The position numbers and the translations under genes were made by a program. Shown in pieces: positions 1-8,844 of a stretch of 13,959 bases of DNA (position 1 is the stretch's first letter; every line of letters begins with the position of its first letter). Below the pieces are notes generated by a model that was not told the origin of the DNA, made no database searches, and saw only the letters and a program-made list of their open reading frames with translations. This DNA is from DATJGF01 sp035495315. GTDB lineage: Bacteria > Verrucomicrobiota > Verrucomicrobiia > Limisphaerales > UBA8199. The stretch covers positions 1-13,959 of the forward strand of contig DATJGF010000139.1 in assembly GCA_035495315.1 (NCBI GenBank), written 5' to 3'.

Positions 1-125
1 ATGTTCCAGAGCTGGCGCGAGGATTGCTTTGGAACGATCCGCAAGTCGGTATTCGCTGGCCGATCGCGGAGCCGAGGCTTTCCGAGCGCGATCGCGGCCT
101 GCCGTTGCTCTCCTCTGTGTCGTGA
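1..125 (+). CDS. C-terminal fragment of dTDP-4-dehydrorhamnose 3,5-epimerase-like protein (RmlC family)
   Basis: The frame starting at base 3 is open from the window edge and encodes 40 residues before a TGA at 123-125. The residues include GLLWNDPQVGIRWP and, further on, LSERDRGLP. This is the usual C-terminal signature of RmlC/RfbC cupin enzymes, which epimerise C3 and C5 of dTDP-4-keto-6-deoxy-glucose to give dTDP-4-keto-L-rhamnose in the cytoplasm. The start and the catalytic His/Asp region lie outside the window, so activity cannot be judged. The stop codon overlaps the GTG start of the next gene (GTGA), which indicates one operon with translational coupling. Members of this family also act on other dTDP-sugars, so the exact substrate is open. 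The ATG frame at base 1 and the ATG at base 29 are not the real genes here. Confidence 0.82.
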   Translation, partial: VPELARGLLWNDPQVGIRWPIAEPRLSERDRGLPLLSSVS

Positions 126-1024
126 AGATTCTGCTTACCGGGCCAACAGGTTTCGTCGGTTCGACTTTCATTCGTCTGGCGTTAAAGCGCAATCACCAGG
201 TTGCCGGGCTGATCATCCCCACCGAGCCTATTCCTTCCACGCTGCCGAGCACACCAGCTCTGATTTGGTTGCGTGGAACGCTCGAAACCGCGTCATGGCC
301 GGAGATCGCCTCCTTCAAACCGGATGTTTGCGTTCATACCGCCTGGATTACAACGCCGGGGATTTATCTTGAGTCACCTGAAAACGAAAAATTCCGCGAC
401 GCCAGTTTCCAGTTCCTCAGCAAGGTGTTGGACATGGGAGTTCGCCACGTACTCGCCCTCGGTACTTGCATTGAATACCAAATCCAAGACCGCCCCTTGG
501 CTGAGGACTCCACGCCGATCGCGCCTACCAGCACCTACGCGAGATGCAAAGACGAACTGCGCCGCGCCCTTGAAGCCGAAACCAAAACCAGGGACTTTAG
601 CTTTTGCTGGGGCAGGGTGTTTTATCCTTATGGGCCGGGCGAGCATCCTTCGCGCCTGTGCAGCTCCATTATTCAGAAATTGCGGCAGGGCGAGAAAATC
701 ATACTGAAGACCCCGCACAGCCTTAAGGATTACATCTATATCGAGGATCTGGCAGAAGCTCTTTTGACGGTGATGGAGAAAGGCTTTCGAGGCAATATCA
801 ACCTGGCGACCGGCGAGGGGACAACGGTCATCGCAATCGCCCGCGCACTCGCCGAACTCATGGGCAACCCCGACTTGATCGAAGATGCCGCAAAGCCCGA
901 AAGGGACCCGTTTCCATTCGTGGTGGCCGATGCGACCCGGCTTAAGTCGCTTGGGTGGCGGCCGAAGGTAGCGATTCAGGAAGGATTACGGCGGCTGGTC
1001 GCAGCGCAAGTCACAAAGCCGTAA
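122..1024 (+). CDS. NAD(P)-dependent epimerase/dehydratase (extended SDR), nucleotide-sugar type
   Basis: With the GTG start at 122 the product is 300 residues and begins MKILLTGPTGFVGS, so the dinucleotide-binding motif TGxxGxxG falls at the very N-terminus as is usual in extended short-chain dehydrogenases. An in-frame ATG at 29 would add 31 residues that are only the upstream epimerase gene read in another frame, and the GTGA overlap supports 122. The active-site YxxxK is present as YARCK, about residue 140, with a Thr in ALGTC before it in place of the common Ser. Later segments (RVFYPYGPGEHPSR, DYIYIEDLAEAL, NLATGEGTTV) match sugar-nucleotide SDRs. The enzyme should act on an NDP-hexose in the cytoplasm. 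Beside an RmlC gene it could be a 4-ketoreductase making a dTDP-6-deoxyhexose such as 6-deoxytalose, but it does not look like typical RmlD. The class is confident; the substrate is not. Confidence 0.85.
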   Translation: MKILLTGPTGFVGSTFIRLALKRNHQVAGLIIPTEPIPSTLPSTPALIWLRGTLETASWPEIASFKPDVCVHTAWITTPGIYLESPENEKFRDASFQFLSKVLDMGVRHVLALGTCIEYQIQDRPLAEDSTPIAPTSTYARCKDELRRALEAETKTRDFSFCWGRVFYPYGPGEHPSRLCSSIIQKLRQGEKIILKTPHSLKDYIYIEDLAEALLTVMEKGFRGNINLATGEGTTVIAIARALAELMGNPDLIEDAAKPERDPFPFVVADATRLKSLGWRPKVAIQEGLRRLVAAQVTKP

Positions 1025-1031
1025 CGCTCGC

Positions 1032-4000
1032 ATGAATTGCCGTCATGTTTTGGAGTGTGCCAGTGCTCTGGCGCTTATTGAGAACAGCCCGTCTGAAAGC
1101 GCCAGAGGACTGGCGCAGTCCAAGACGCTGACGCGCACTTCCCGACGACAGGGGTTATTACCTGCAGTCTGCGGGCTGTTCCTGAGAAGACTCATAACGT
1201 TGGCAGGTGCTCTTTCGGTTCTGGTTGACCTTACGGCGCGAGCTGCGGCTGTCGACTCACTTACTGAAAACTTCGCCCATCCGCCTGCCTCGGCACGGCC
1301 GTGGGTGAACTGGTTTTGGGTCGATGGCAACATCACACGCGAGGGGATCACCGCCGACCTCGAGGCAATGCAACGCGTCGGAATTGGGGGCGCATTGCTG
1401 ATGGACGTTGCGCAGGAGGTGCCACCTGGTCCGGTTGCATTTAACAGCCCGGAATGGCGAGCCCTTCTAAAACATACCATCACAGAGGCTGATCGCCTCG
1501 GTTTGCAGATCAGCATCCACAATTCCCCCGGTTGGTGCGGTAGCGGTGGACCATGGATTACCCCCGAGCTCGCAATGCGAAAAGTCCTCTCCAGCCGGAC
1601 CAACCTCATCGGGCCGTCGCACTTTTCCGCTACCCTGCCGCCACTGCCCGGGGATAACAGTTCCGCCCACGATATCGCGATTCTGGCTTTCCCGACGCCC
1701 GTCGGTGAAGGGGCGCCAGTTCCCGGTTTCGCACCTAAGATCACGAGCAGCGGCTCTGAGCCGATCGGGGCTGAAAAACTACTCGACAGCGACTCTGCTA
1801 CTTTTGTCACAGTGCCCGCGCCGGCACACAGTAAGAGCTACCTTCAATTGGAATTTAATGAGCCGTTTAGGGCTTCGTTCCTAAAACTTGTAGAACGCAA
1901 GCCGCAGCATTTTCAAGGTCGTCTCCAGGTTTCAGATAACGGACGGACATTTCGCGACGTTCGCCAATTCATCAGCTCCGATAAAGGCCTCGCGCTGCCG
2001 TTCGAGGCTATATCGGCTAAGTACTTTCGAATTTTGTTCACTAAAGCGGATCCGCTGCCCCAAGGATTGGAGTTCACCGAACTGGAATTGATCCCGGTAT
2101 TCCGAATCGAAGTCGCGCCGGCCAAGGCCGGACTTGGCCGATTGCCACCTGGCGATAGCGGCATCTCCTCGGTTTCCAATCTTCCGCCTTACGTTGCAAT
2201 TGCACCGGAAGGAATCACAAATCTAACCAGTCTGGTGAGCAAAGCAGGGCGTTTGGATTGGGATGTGCCCAAAGGTCGTTGGACTGTTGTTCGCATCAGC
2301 GATGTTCCGACCGGTCGAGGTAATCATCCCGCGCGGCCCGGAGGCATCGGTCTGGAATGCGATAAGCTCAGCAAAGAAGCCATTGACGCGCACTTTGCCA
2401 CCTTCCTGGCTCCGCTCATCTCTGATGCAGGCGATCTCGCCGGAAAATCCATGGTCGCAACCCATATCGATAGTTGGGAAAACTCATTCCAGAACTGGAC
2501 GCCGCATTTCCAGGAGGAATTTCAAAGACGACGCGGCTACGATCCGTTGCGCTACTTGCCGGCGTTCACCGGACGGATCGTGGGCAGTCTCGAGCAATCC
2601 GAGCGGTTCCTCTGGGATGTGAGACGCACGATTGCCGATTTGCTGGCCGATAATTACGCCGGTGGTTTGGCCGAACTGGCGCATCAGCATGGAATGCAGC
2701 TTTCGATCGAGGCGTATGGCAACGGTCCATTCGATGATTTGCTTTATGGCGGACGTGCTGATGTGCCGATGGCGGAATTTTGGTTGGAGCTGCGCGATTA
2801 CTCGGACTTCGAGTGCCGGGCGATGCCGTCAGCAGCTCACACCTATGGCAAACCTATCATTGCTGCCGAGGCCTACTCCTCTTATCCCACCGTTGCCAAA
2901 TGGCAGAACCATCCCTTCTCCCTGAAACCGCTTGGGGATTGTGCTTTTTGCGAAGGGATCAATCGGTTCGTATTTCATCGATATGCCCACCAACCGTGGC
3001 TGGATCGGCAACCCGGTATGACCTTTGGCCAGTGGGGTGTCCATTATGAGCGGACGGCGACCTGGTGGGAATTTTCCAAGCCGTGGCACGAGTACGTCGC
3101 GCGTTGTCAGTATCTGCTCCAAAGCGGAATATTCGTTGCAGATATTTGCTATCTCACTACTGAAAGCGCCTACACCGAGGCTCCACCCCGTGCCACTTTA
3201 CGACCGCCAGTGCCAAACGGCTACGACTATGATATGGCATGCCCGGAGGTCGTATTAAAGCGCATGTCCGTCAAGGATGGACGGCTGGTTCTGCCCGACG
3301 GTCTGAGCTACCGCGCGCTGATTTTGCCGGCCACGGACAAAATGACTCCTCAGCTTCTGCGCAAAATAAAGGAGTTGGTTGGAGCCGGAGCAACCGTTGT
3401 TGGCACGCCGCCCAGCCGCTCACCCAGCCTCGCTGATTATCCACGTTGCGACGCTGAGGTGCAGACTATGGCCGGCGAACTTTGGGGCCCATGCGATGGT
3501 AAGCGGATTACTGAACATGATTTTGGAAAGGGGAAGATTTTTTGGCCAGGACCTCTGCGACAAATTCTGACTGATGTTGGCGTCCCAAAGGACTTCGACC
3601 AAACTACGACCGTTAAGGGCTCTCCCGTGCATCACATTCATAGGACCATAAACGGAACCGATTTCTATTTTGTTGCCGACTCCAATCCCGAAGCGCAGAC
3701 GGTCGATTGCCGTTTCCGAGTCAAGGGCAAGCAACCGGAGTTCTGGTACCCCGAAACCGGCCGCATTGAGAAAGCGGCAATTTGGCACGAGGAAAAGGAG
3801 GGAACAGTCGTGCGCCTGAGCTTTAACCCGGTGGGATCGGTATTCGTGGTGTTTGGTGAGAGCTCGACCGGGATCGATCCTTTTACGACGATTACGCGCA
3901 ACGGGCAGGCTGATCAAGAGTCATCGGTGCTTTGGAGCACGAACGGCAACATCGAAATCATTACCGAGAGAAACGGCAGGTACCAGGCGAAGGCCGTTTC

Positions 4001-4646
4001 TGGAAAGCTGTTTCAGGCGGATGTCGACGATATTCCCAAGCCGCTCGTCCTCGAAGGCAAATGGGATGTGAAATTCCCGCCGAATTCGGGAGTCCCTGAG
4101 CGTGTTGCCCTGGACCGGTTGATCTCCTGGACCGAGTATACGAACGCAGGGGTGAAATACTTTTCGGGCACGGCAACTTACACCAAGACATTCGAAATCC
4201 CTGCCGAGCTTTTTGCAGGACATCGTCACCTGAGCCTGGATCTAGGGAAGGTCCAGGTTATTGCTCACGTAAGATTAAATGGACAGGACCTCGGGATTTT
4301 ATGGAAACCGCCGTTTGAGGTTGATGTCACTGAAGCTGCAAAGACAGGCAGGAACGAGCTTGAAGTTCGTGTGGTCAATCTTTGGCCAAACCGGCTAATC
4401 GGTGACGAGCAACTGCCAGATGACTGCGAATGGCGCACGCACGGGGCGGGTTACGGAGACCCTTTGCTGAAGTGGCCAGACTGGTTTTTGGAGGGAAAGC
4501 CGCGTCCAACCGCCCGAATCACTTTTTCAAGCTGGAAACATTGGCAAAAAGACTCGCCGCTGCTGGAGTCCGGGCTAATCGGGCCGGTGAGGATAATGTG
4601 CGAGCAACGCACCATCGCGAGGGAAACAGCAACTTTAAACCGCTAA
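1032..4646 (+). CDS. Secreted GH106-family glycoside hydrolase (putative alpha-L-rhamnosidase)
   Basis: The 1204-residue product fits the GH106 family, whose characterised members release alpha-L-rhamnose from pectin and other glycans. Residues 91-126 (WVNWFWVDGN, then DLEAMQRVGIGGALLMDV) and 161-175 (SIHNSPGWCGSGGPW) are the family's N-terminal catalytic-domain signatures. Carboxylates that may be catalytic include E483 in DSWENSF, E560 in SIEAYGNG, E582 in MAEFW and E613 in AAEAYSSYP; I cannot assign roles without an alignment. Residues about 240-356 resemble an F5/8-type galactose-binding insertion, and about 1040-1115 a GH2-type jelly-roll domain. Residues about 49-73 (FLRRLITLAGALSVLVDL, then AAA) are a signal-peptide-like segment, so export is likely. 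Residues 1-35 are translated palindromic repeat, and no ATG, GTG or TTG lies in frame between 1050 and 1200, so the true start is uncertain. The stop TAA lies inside another repeat. The gene follows the SDR gene by seven bases without a clear ribosome site. Confidence 0.85.
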   Translation: MNCRHVLECASALALIENSPSESARGLAQSKTLTRTSRRQGLLPAVCGLFLRRLITLAGALSVLVDLTARAAAVDSLTENFAHPPASARPWVNWFWVDGNITREGITADLEAMQRVGIGGALLMDVAQEVPPGPVAFNSPEWRALLKHTITEADRLGLQISIHNSPGWCGSGGPWITPELAMRKVLSSRTNLIGPSHFSATLPPLPGDNSSAHDIAILAFPTPVGEGAPVPGFAPKITSSGSEPIGAEKLLDSDSATFVTVPAPAHSKSYLQLEFNEPFRASFLKLVERKPQHFQGRLQVSDNGRTFRDVRQFISSDKGLALPFEAISAKYFRILFTKADPLPQGLEFTELELIPVFRIEVAPAKAGLGRLPPGDSGISSVSNLPPYVAIAPEGITNLTSLVSKAGRLDWDVPKGRWTVVRISDVPTGRGNHPARPGGIGLECDKLSKEAIDAHFATFLAPLISDAGDLAGKSMVATHIDSWENSFQNWTPHFQEEFQRRRGYDPLRYLPAFTGRIVGSLEQSERFLWDVRRTIADLLADNYAGGLAELAHQHGMQLSIEAYGNGPFDDLLYGGRADVPMAEFWLELRDYSDFECRAMPSAAHTYGKPIIAAEAYSSYPTVAKWQNHPFSLKPLGDCAFCEGINRFVFHRYAHQPWLDRQPGMTFGQWGVHYERTATWWEFSKPWHEYVARCQYLLQSGIFVADICYLTTESAYTEAPPRATLRPPVPNGYDYDMACPEVVLKRMSVKDGRLVLPDGLSYRALILPATDKMTPQLLRKIKELVGAGATVVGTPPSRSPSLADYPRCDAEVQTMAGELWGPCDGKRITEHDFGKGKIFWPGPLRQILTDVGVPKDFDQTTTVKGSPVHHIHRTINGTDFYFVADSNPEAQTVDCRFRVKGKQPEFWYPETGRIEKAAIWHEEKEGTVVRLSFNPVGSVFVVFGESSTGIDPFTTITRNGQADQESSVLWSTNGNIEIITERNGRYQAKAVSGKLFQADVDDIPKPLVLEGKWDVKFPPNSGVPERVALDRLISWTEYTNAGVKYFSGTATYTKTFEIPAELFAGHRHLSLDLGKVQVIAHVRLNGQDLGILWKPPFEVDVTEAAKTGRNELEVRVVNLWPNRLIGDEQLPDDCEWRTHGAGYGDPLLKWPDWFLEGKPRPTARITFSSWKHWQKDSPLLESGLIGPVRIMCEQRTIARETATLNR
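1041..1133. repeat. Long imperfect palindrome (REP-like hairpin) over the 5' end of the GH106 gene
   Basis: Bases 1050-1076 and 1097-1123 are inverted copies matching at 24 of 27 positions around a 20-base loop. The pairing extends outward to CGTCA (1041-1045) and TGACG (1129-1133) with a one-base offset. Core arms are CCAGTGCTCTGGCGCTT and AAGCGCCAGAGGACTGG. The element is translated in the GH106 frame as ECASALAL...ESARGLAQSKT. I recall similar translated sequences in many unrelated verrucomicrobial proteins, which would make it an interspersed repeat, but that is memory, not a search. No second copy of this palindrome was seen in the window. Confidence 0.8.
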
Positions 4647-4667
4647 TCTACGCTGATAAACGCTAAT
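4641..4667 (+). repeat. Inverted repeat copy 1 at the left end of the GxxExxY cassette
   Basis: This 27-base unit matches the reverse complement of 5264-5290 at 24 of 27 positions; all three differences are transitions (positions 9, 17 and 25). Inside it a ten-base period is visible: CGCTAATCTA, CGCTGATAAA, CGCTAAT. The stop codon of the GH106 gene (TAA, 4644-4646) lies within it, so the last Arg codon and the stop of that gene are supplied by the repeat. I recall this type of CGCTRAT repeat as widespread in Verrucomicrobia; this is not checked. Confidence 0.8.
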
Positions 4668-4693
4668 GGAAGACAAGACAAGTTAAAGATGCT

Positions 4694-5139
4694 TTAGGTG
4701 GCAACCGAAATCCTCTCATTAAGATTGGCGATGTCGTCTCCTGCAAGTTGTGGGATGAATTCGGACAGAGTGAATCTCTTCCATTCAAGTGTTTCTTTAT
4801 GACCAAACTTAACCAGGTAGCCAACAGGCTGTCTGCAGATGCCCATATAATTGATAAGTTGCGCCTCGTGCTCTGGGACGAGTTCTGTCACTGCCTTGAG
4901 TTCCACAACAAGACAGCCAAAGACCAACATGTCCGGAACGTACCTTTTCCTTAATTCGTGGCCTTTGTAGTAGCACTTGATTTCGGCTTTTGATTTAACC
5001 GCAACGCCGCGCATTCCGAGCTCGATTCCAAGCACTCGTGATAGAGCTCCTCCGCCAGTCCATATCCGCGGTCGTTATAGACTTCAAACGCTGCACTCAT
5101 GAACTCGTAACCCTCTCTTTTGTAAATTTCCCGTTTCAT
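4694..5139 (-). pseudogene. GxxExxY family protein (PD-(D/E)XK-like nuclease fold), frameshifted
   Basis: Two overlapping frames together give one GxxExxY protein of about 148 residues. The N-terminal frame starts at ATG 5137-5139 (MKREIYKREGYEFM) and contains the name motif GLAEELY. It should continue as LEIELGMRG but shifts at 5026-5027, where two As (minus strand) stand where three are expected. The C-terminal frame carries RYVPDMLVFG and VVELKAV, which is the PD...ExK nuclease-like signature, then EHEAQLINYM, QPVGYLVKFGH and EWKRF, all typical of the family; it ends at TAA 4694-4696. The family's function is not established; it is grouped with PD-(D/E)XK nucleases. The gene sits alone, convergent to GH106, between two inverted repeats. 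No good ribosome site is seen. The single deletion means a decayed gene or a sequence error. Confidence 0.85.
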
Positions 5140-5263
5140 GATGGTGCAATTTTGCCCTGAATCACTTGCCGTCGCTAATGGCAAAATAGATTGACCAAGG
5201 AGGGTCGAGCATCTGTTCTACAGCTCTGGCTCTGACTGTCGTCATCCCGGCCTCTGCTGGGGT

Positions 5264-5290
5264 ATCAGCGTTTGTCAGCGTGGATTAGCG
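5264..5290 (-). repeat. Inverted repeat copy 2 at the right end of the GxxExxY cassette
   Basis: The reverse complement of this stretch reads CGCTAATCCA, CGCTGACAAA, CGCTGAT and matches 4641-4667 at 24 of 27 positions. It lies ten bases beyond the stop codon of the convergent LamG gene (TAA, plus-strand 5301-5303). Together the two copies enclose about 650 bases holding only the broken GxxExxY gene. The rest of the interval (5140-5263) holds no gene that I can support. Confidence 0.8.
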
Positions 5291-5300
5291 CTTCCAGCTT

Positions 5301-8300
5301 TTAAGGGCTTTGGAGTCTGTAGAATTTTGTCGAGGCGGTAAGAGGCAATTGGACCGTTGCGACGTTGTTGGCAACGGCTGGCAATGCATTCACTTTAGTC
5401 CAGCTTAGGGATGGACCATCCGCTTGCTGCAGGACGAACTTGCTTGCCCAGGCTGGCCAGGACAACGTGATCGACTCGTGTCCGGAGACTATGCTCAACG
5501 ACGGCGGCGGATTAATTGTGATGTTGCCGTTGATGTAACTGGTGTTCAACGCTGTTGCTGTAGCATCGACTACTTGCCGCACGACCGGTTGATCGCTCAA
5601 AGCAAGTGCATGGCTGCCAGCTGCAGCCACCGCGGCGCGCAGGTTGAGCTTAATTAATTCCTTGGTGCCGGTGCTCAAGCTGGTGCCGGTTGGCAGTGCC
5701 AGCGCGAAAGCAACCCGACCGGAAGCAGCCTGGCCGGAATTGATCTCAAGCGTCGCGCCGGGAGCGTCGGCCCCCAACATTGCACCATTAAATGAGAAGA
5801 CCGCAGGGTCAAACTGCACGGTGAACCCGGCGGCGTTCTCGCCACCCTGCGCATCCAGCAAAACCGATAAGTTAGCCGATTGGCCTTGCGCGAGAGAAAC
5901 GTCGGTAATTCTAACCTGGCGCGGATTGAGGTCATTGCTGCGATGTGCAAGGCTTCCACGCGGTTCTTTGCTTCCAGCGCCTGCGGTGACCGCGTTAGGT
6001 CCAACGTCGTGTGTCGGACCGCCGGCTACGGTCATCGGGTCGAGCCCGGCGGCGTAGCGGCCCACCTGGACCCAGTCGGCGACAGAAATGGCGCCATCGC
6101 CCAACGTGTCACGCGGGGCACAATCTGCCCTTTGATATTGGGCACCCGTCGCCGGCGCATCCAATTTCGCGGCGTACCTGCCGGCGAGCACCCAGTCAGT
6201 GACGGTTACCTTTTTATCGCCATCGGGACGTGGCGTGATATCCCCTTCGAAATCCGTCGGCGCAATCGAGATGGAACCCGTGCCGTAGGTGGCCGGCAGT
6301 GGATTGGCGTTAACATCGGAGATTTGGCGACTTGTTGGCTGATCGCTAAAAAATAATTGAGCAACTGTCGAATTGGTCAACGCGGCGGCAACAAAACTGA
6401 CCTCGACGAGCTCCTGCGTTCCAGCAGTGAGGGTCATCCCTGGTGCCAATGAGAGCAGGACTCCTAGAAGCCCGCTTGAAGCCTGGTTGGTGTTACTGAC
6501 GAGAGTTGCCCCCGAGACGCCGCTACCCAAGGCGATATTCGCGTAGACGAGGAGCGAAGGCGGAAAATCAAGGCTGAAGCCAAGTGCGTTCTCATTACCG
6601 TTGGCGACGATTGTGACCGGTACGGTGACGACGGTTCCACCGAGGCCGGCCGTGTTGCCAATGTTAAGAAGGGCAGGCGGGAGCTTCACAGTAAGGAGAG
6701 CATTGCTGCTCATCGTAAATCCGAGGCTGTTAGACACCACAACGGAGTAAACGCCGGCGTCACTCAATTGCACATTAGTAATGACCAGCGACGCGTTGCT
6801 GGAATTTGGAAGTGGCGCCCCATTTAAACTCCATTGGTAGCTGAGGGGTTGGGTGCCACTGGCGCCCACGGTAAACACCGCGTTCTGCCCGACGGCGACG
6901 GCCTGATCCCTCGGTTGAAGGTAAATGACTGGTGCAATCGGGGTGACGCACTTGCCAGCACTGTCAGAGTCATAAATGCTTTGAATTTCACTGGAGGATA
7001 GAGCCCTGTTATACAAGCTCACCTCGTCGACCACGCCATTAAAGTTCCATGGTCCTTCAGCGTGTCCACCAATGAGCAAAGGCATGTCGGACACAGTAAT
7101 CGGTCCTGTGACAGGTAAACTCCCGTCCAGGTTTCCATTTACAAACAGCTTCAAGGCAGAGCCGTCATATGTCATCGCGACATGGTACCAAGTATAATTA
7201 GTCAGCGCGGTATGACCGTCGAAATTAGAATAGTTCCCCGGTGTTCCAACATGGGCGCGGAATGCCCAATGACCAGTTTTATTACCCATCCCAATCAGAT
7301 ACTGACGCAGGGGTGAATACGGGTCATCTTTGCCAATGATGGCTACCGACTCATGCGAAAAGACCCGGATGAAGACCCATGCTTCCAGTGTGAGGGCAGC
7401 AGGCGGGTTGAGGGCGGGCGCATCGGGAATGCGAATTAACTGGTCGATTCCATCAAAGTCGAACGCACCACCGACCTCACCCTGAGAAAACCCTGTTCCG
7501 TTGACGATAGACCCCGTGTTTCCTCCGATTTCATCCAAGGCGTTGCCTTCGGCGCGCCACCAACCGACGAGGCCGTGAGGCGCAGGCGTACAAGGCGGGG
7601 CAGGGTTGACCGTTAATACCGCGTTTGAACTGACGGCGGACCCCAATTCGTTCGTCACCAGGACAACATAAGTGCCCGCCTGGGCCATTTGGATATTCAG
7701 CAGAACCAGCGATGCATTGGTCGCGCCTTGCAGTGGGGTGCCATTGAAACTCCATTGGTAAACCAAAGGCGCGGTCCCACTCGCTCCGACAGTAAGATTG
7801 GCGGTTTGTCCCACGAACAATGTTTGATCTGAAGGTTGTGAATAGATTGTCGGCGGCACTGGGGTGGCGCATTTCCCTGCGTGGCCTGCGTCGAAAACAG
7901 ACTGGACCTCGCTGAGGGATAGTGCCCTGCTATAGATGGGATACTTCATCGATTCCGCCTTTGAAGTTGCAATTGAGCCGAGGATAGCTCGGGTGCAATC
8001 CGATGAGCAGAGGTTGAGAGTTGCTTAGATCGCCTTGGTTTCCAGTCGGGTCGAAAGTGGAAATTAAGGCCCCGTCGACGTACAGGTTGCCTCCCGTTGT
8101 CGAGGCGCGATGGACAGTGACCGCGACATGATGCCAGGACCCGTCGCGCAAATCCGGTCCGGTCAAACCGACCAGTTGAACACCTTTGAAAGGCGAGTCA
8201 GAAATCTCAAAGGCGATCCTCCCCCCGCCAAGATAGAGCTCATACCCCACTGCTGACGAATCTGAGGTAACCAGTCGCTTGTCGACTATGTTCATCACAT

Positions 8301-8652
8301 CATAAGAGGTCGAAGCCGTTTCGGGCCGAACCCAAGCCTCAATTGAGAAATCTGCGCCCGGACCGAAATTGAGATCGGTCGCGTCAGGAACACTGATTCC
8401 TGAGGGCACGTCCTCGAGTGCCAGTCCTAATCCCACTTCCGCTGGAATCGGACTGACGGCGCCAACAATTGTGCCGGTATGATTAGCAGCAAGGTCCGTC
8501 GCGTTCCCTTCAAGCGGCCACCACGCTACTAACCCAGGGGGCGGGGCGACACAGCCATCCCCATAAAGCGGCGCGCGGAAGAATATAATGGGCAGGAGCA
8601 ACAAGGGCATCCAATAAGAACGGGCCCGCGAAGAAAGAGTTTTGAAGTTCAT
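5301..8652 (-). pseudogene. Large secreted LamG/Ig/cohesin-like/dockerin-like modular protein, split by one-base frameshift
   Basis: Two frames (start ATG 8650-8652 to TAG 7930-7932, then an open frame to TAA 5301-5303) form one gene of about 1116 codons if one G of GGG at 7938-7940 is removed: DEVS then joins IYSRALSLSEVQ, as in the intact paralogue. Modules in corrected numbering: signal peptide 1-31 (hydrophobic MPLLLLPIIFF), LamG 34-261, Ig-like 268-352, LamG 354-568, Ig-like 575-657, cohesin-like 658-797, dockerin-like pair 801-886, cohesin-like 911-1047, C-terminal domain 1049-1116 ending FYRLQSP. No catalytic domain is seen. The protein should be secreted and may bind glycans through LamG and partners through the cohesin/dockerin part. 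Each LamG is bounded by a Cys at its start and a GKC at its end. The second LamG matches the first LamG of the neighbour. As read, only a 240-residue secreted LamG fragment would be made. A sequencing or assembly error is possible. Confidence 0.85.
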
Positions 8653-8655
8653 GAA

Positions 8656-8662
8656 TTTCCTT
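8656..8662 (-). promoter_or_regulatory. Ribosome binding site of the 5301-8652 gene
   Basis: On the minus strand AAGGAAA lies just upstream of the ATG at 8650-8652, with AAGGA five bases from the start codon. This supports ATG 8652 as the start of the frameshifted LamG gene and fits the signal peptide that follows. Confidence 0.6.
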
Positions 8663-8702
8663 TTGCGGTTGGTCCTCCGACAAAATTGAATCCAACGGCC
8701 TC

Positions 8703-8730
8703 AGTCTACTGGCTGCTTCGTAAAAGTCAA
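8703..8730 (-). promoter_or_regulatory. Sigma-70-like promoter of the 5301-8652 gene
   Basis: On the minus strand TTGACT (8725-8730) is followed after 16 bases by TAGACT (8703-8708), matching the -35 and -10 boxes at five and four of six positions. It lies about 50 bases before the ATG at 8652, in the 192-base gap after the previous paralogue. It suggests this gene can be transcribed on its own. It was judged by eye only. Confidence 0.45.
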
Positions 8731-8844
8731 CCTATTTTCTCAGAAAACGAACGCAAGGACTCCCAAACTCTCACACCTCATCCGCGAAATTACTTTAAAT
8801 TGATTAAAATGACCGCAACCTGGCGCAATCAAATGAATCGTTGT

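Noticed and set aside
29..121. ATG at 29 as start of the SDR gene
   Set aside because: The 31 extra residues precede the TGxxGxxG motif and are antisense-free shadow of the upstream epimerase; the GTGA overlap at 122 is a better start.
1..372. Open frame from the ATG at base 1
   Set aside because: It overlaps the RmlC end and the SDR gene in another frame, has low-complexity Arg/Ser-rich content and no family motif.
7930..7949. Programmed ribosomal frameshift in the LamG gene
   Set aside because: No slippery heptamer or following stem was seen, and the paralogues do not use one; a simple one-base insertion explains it.
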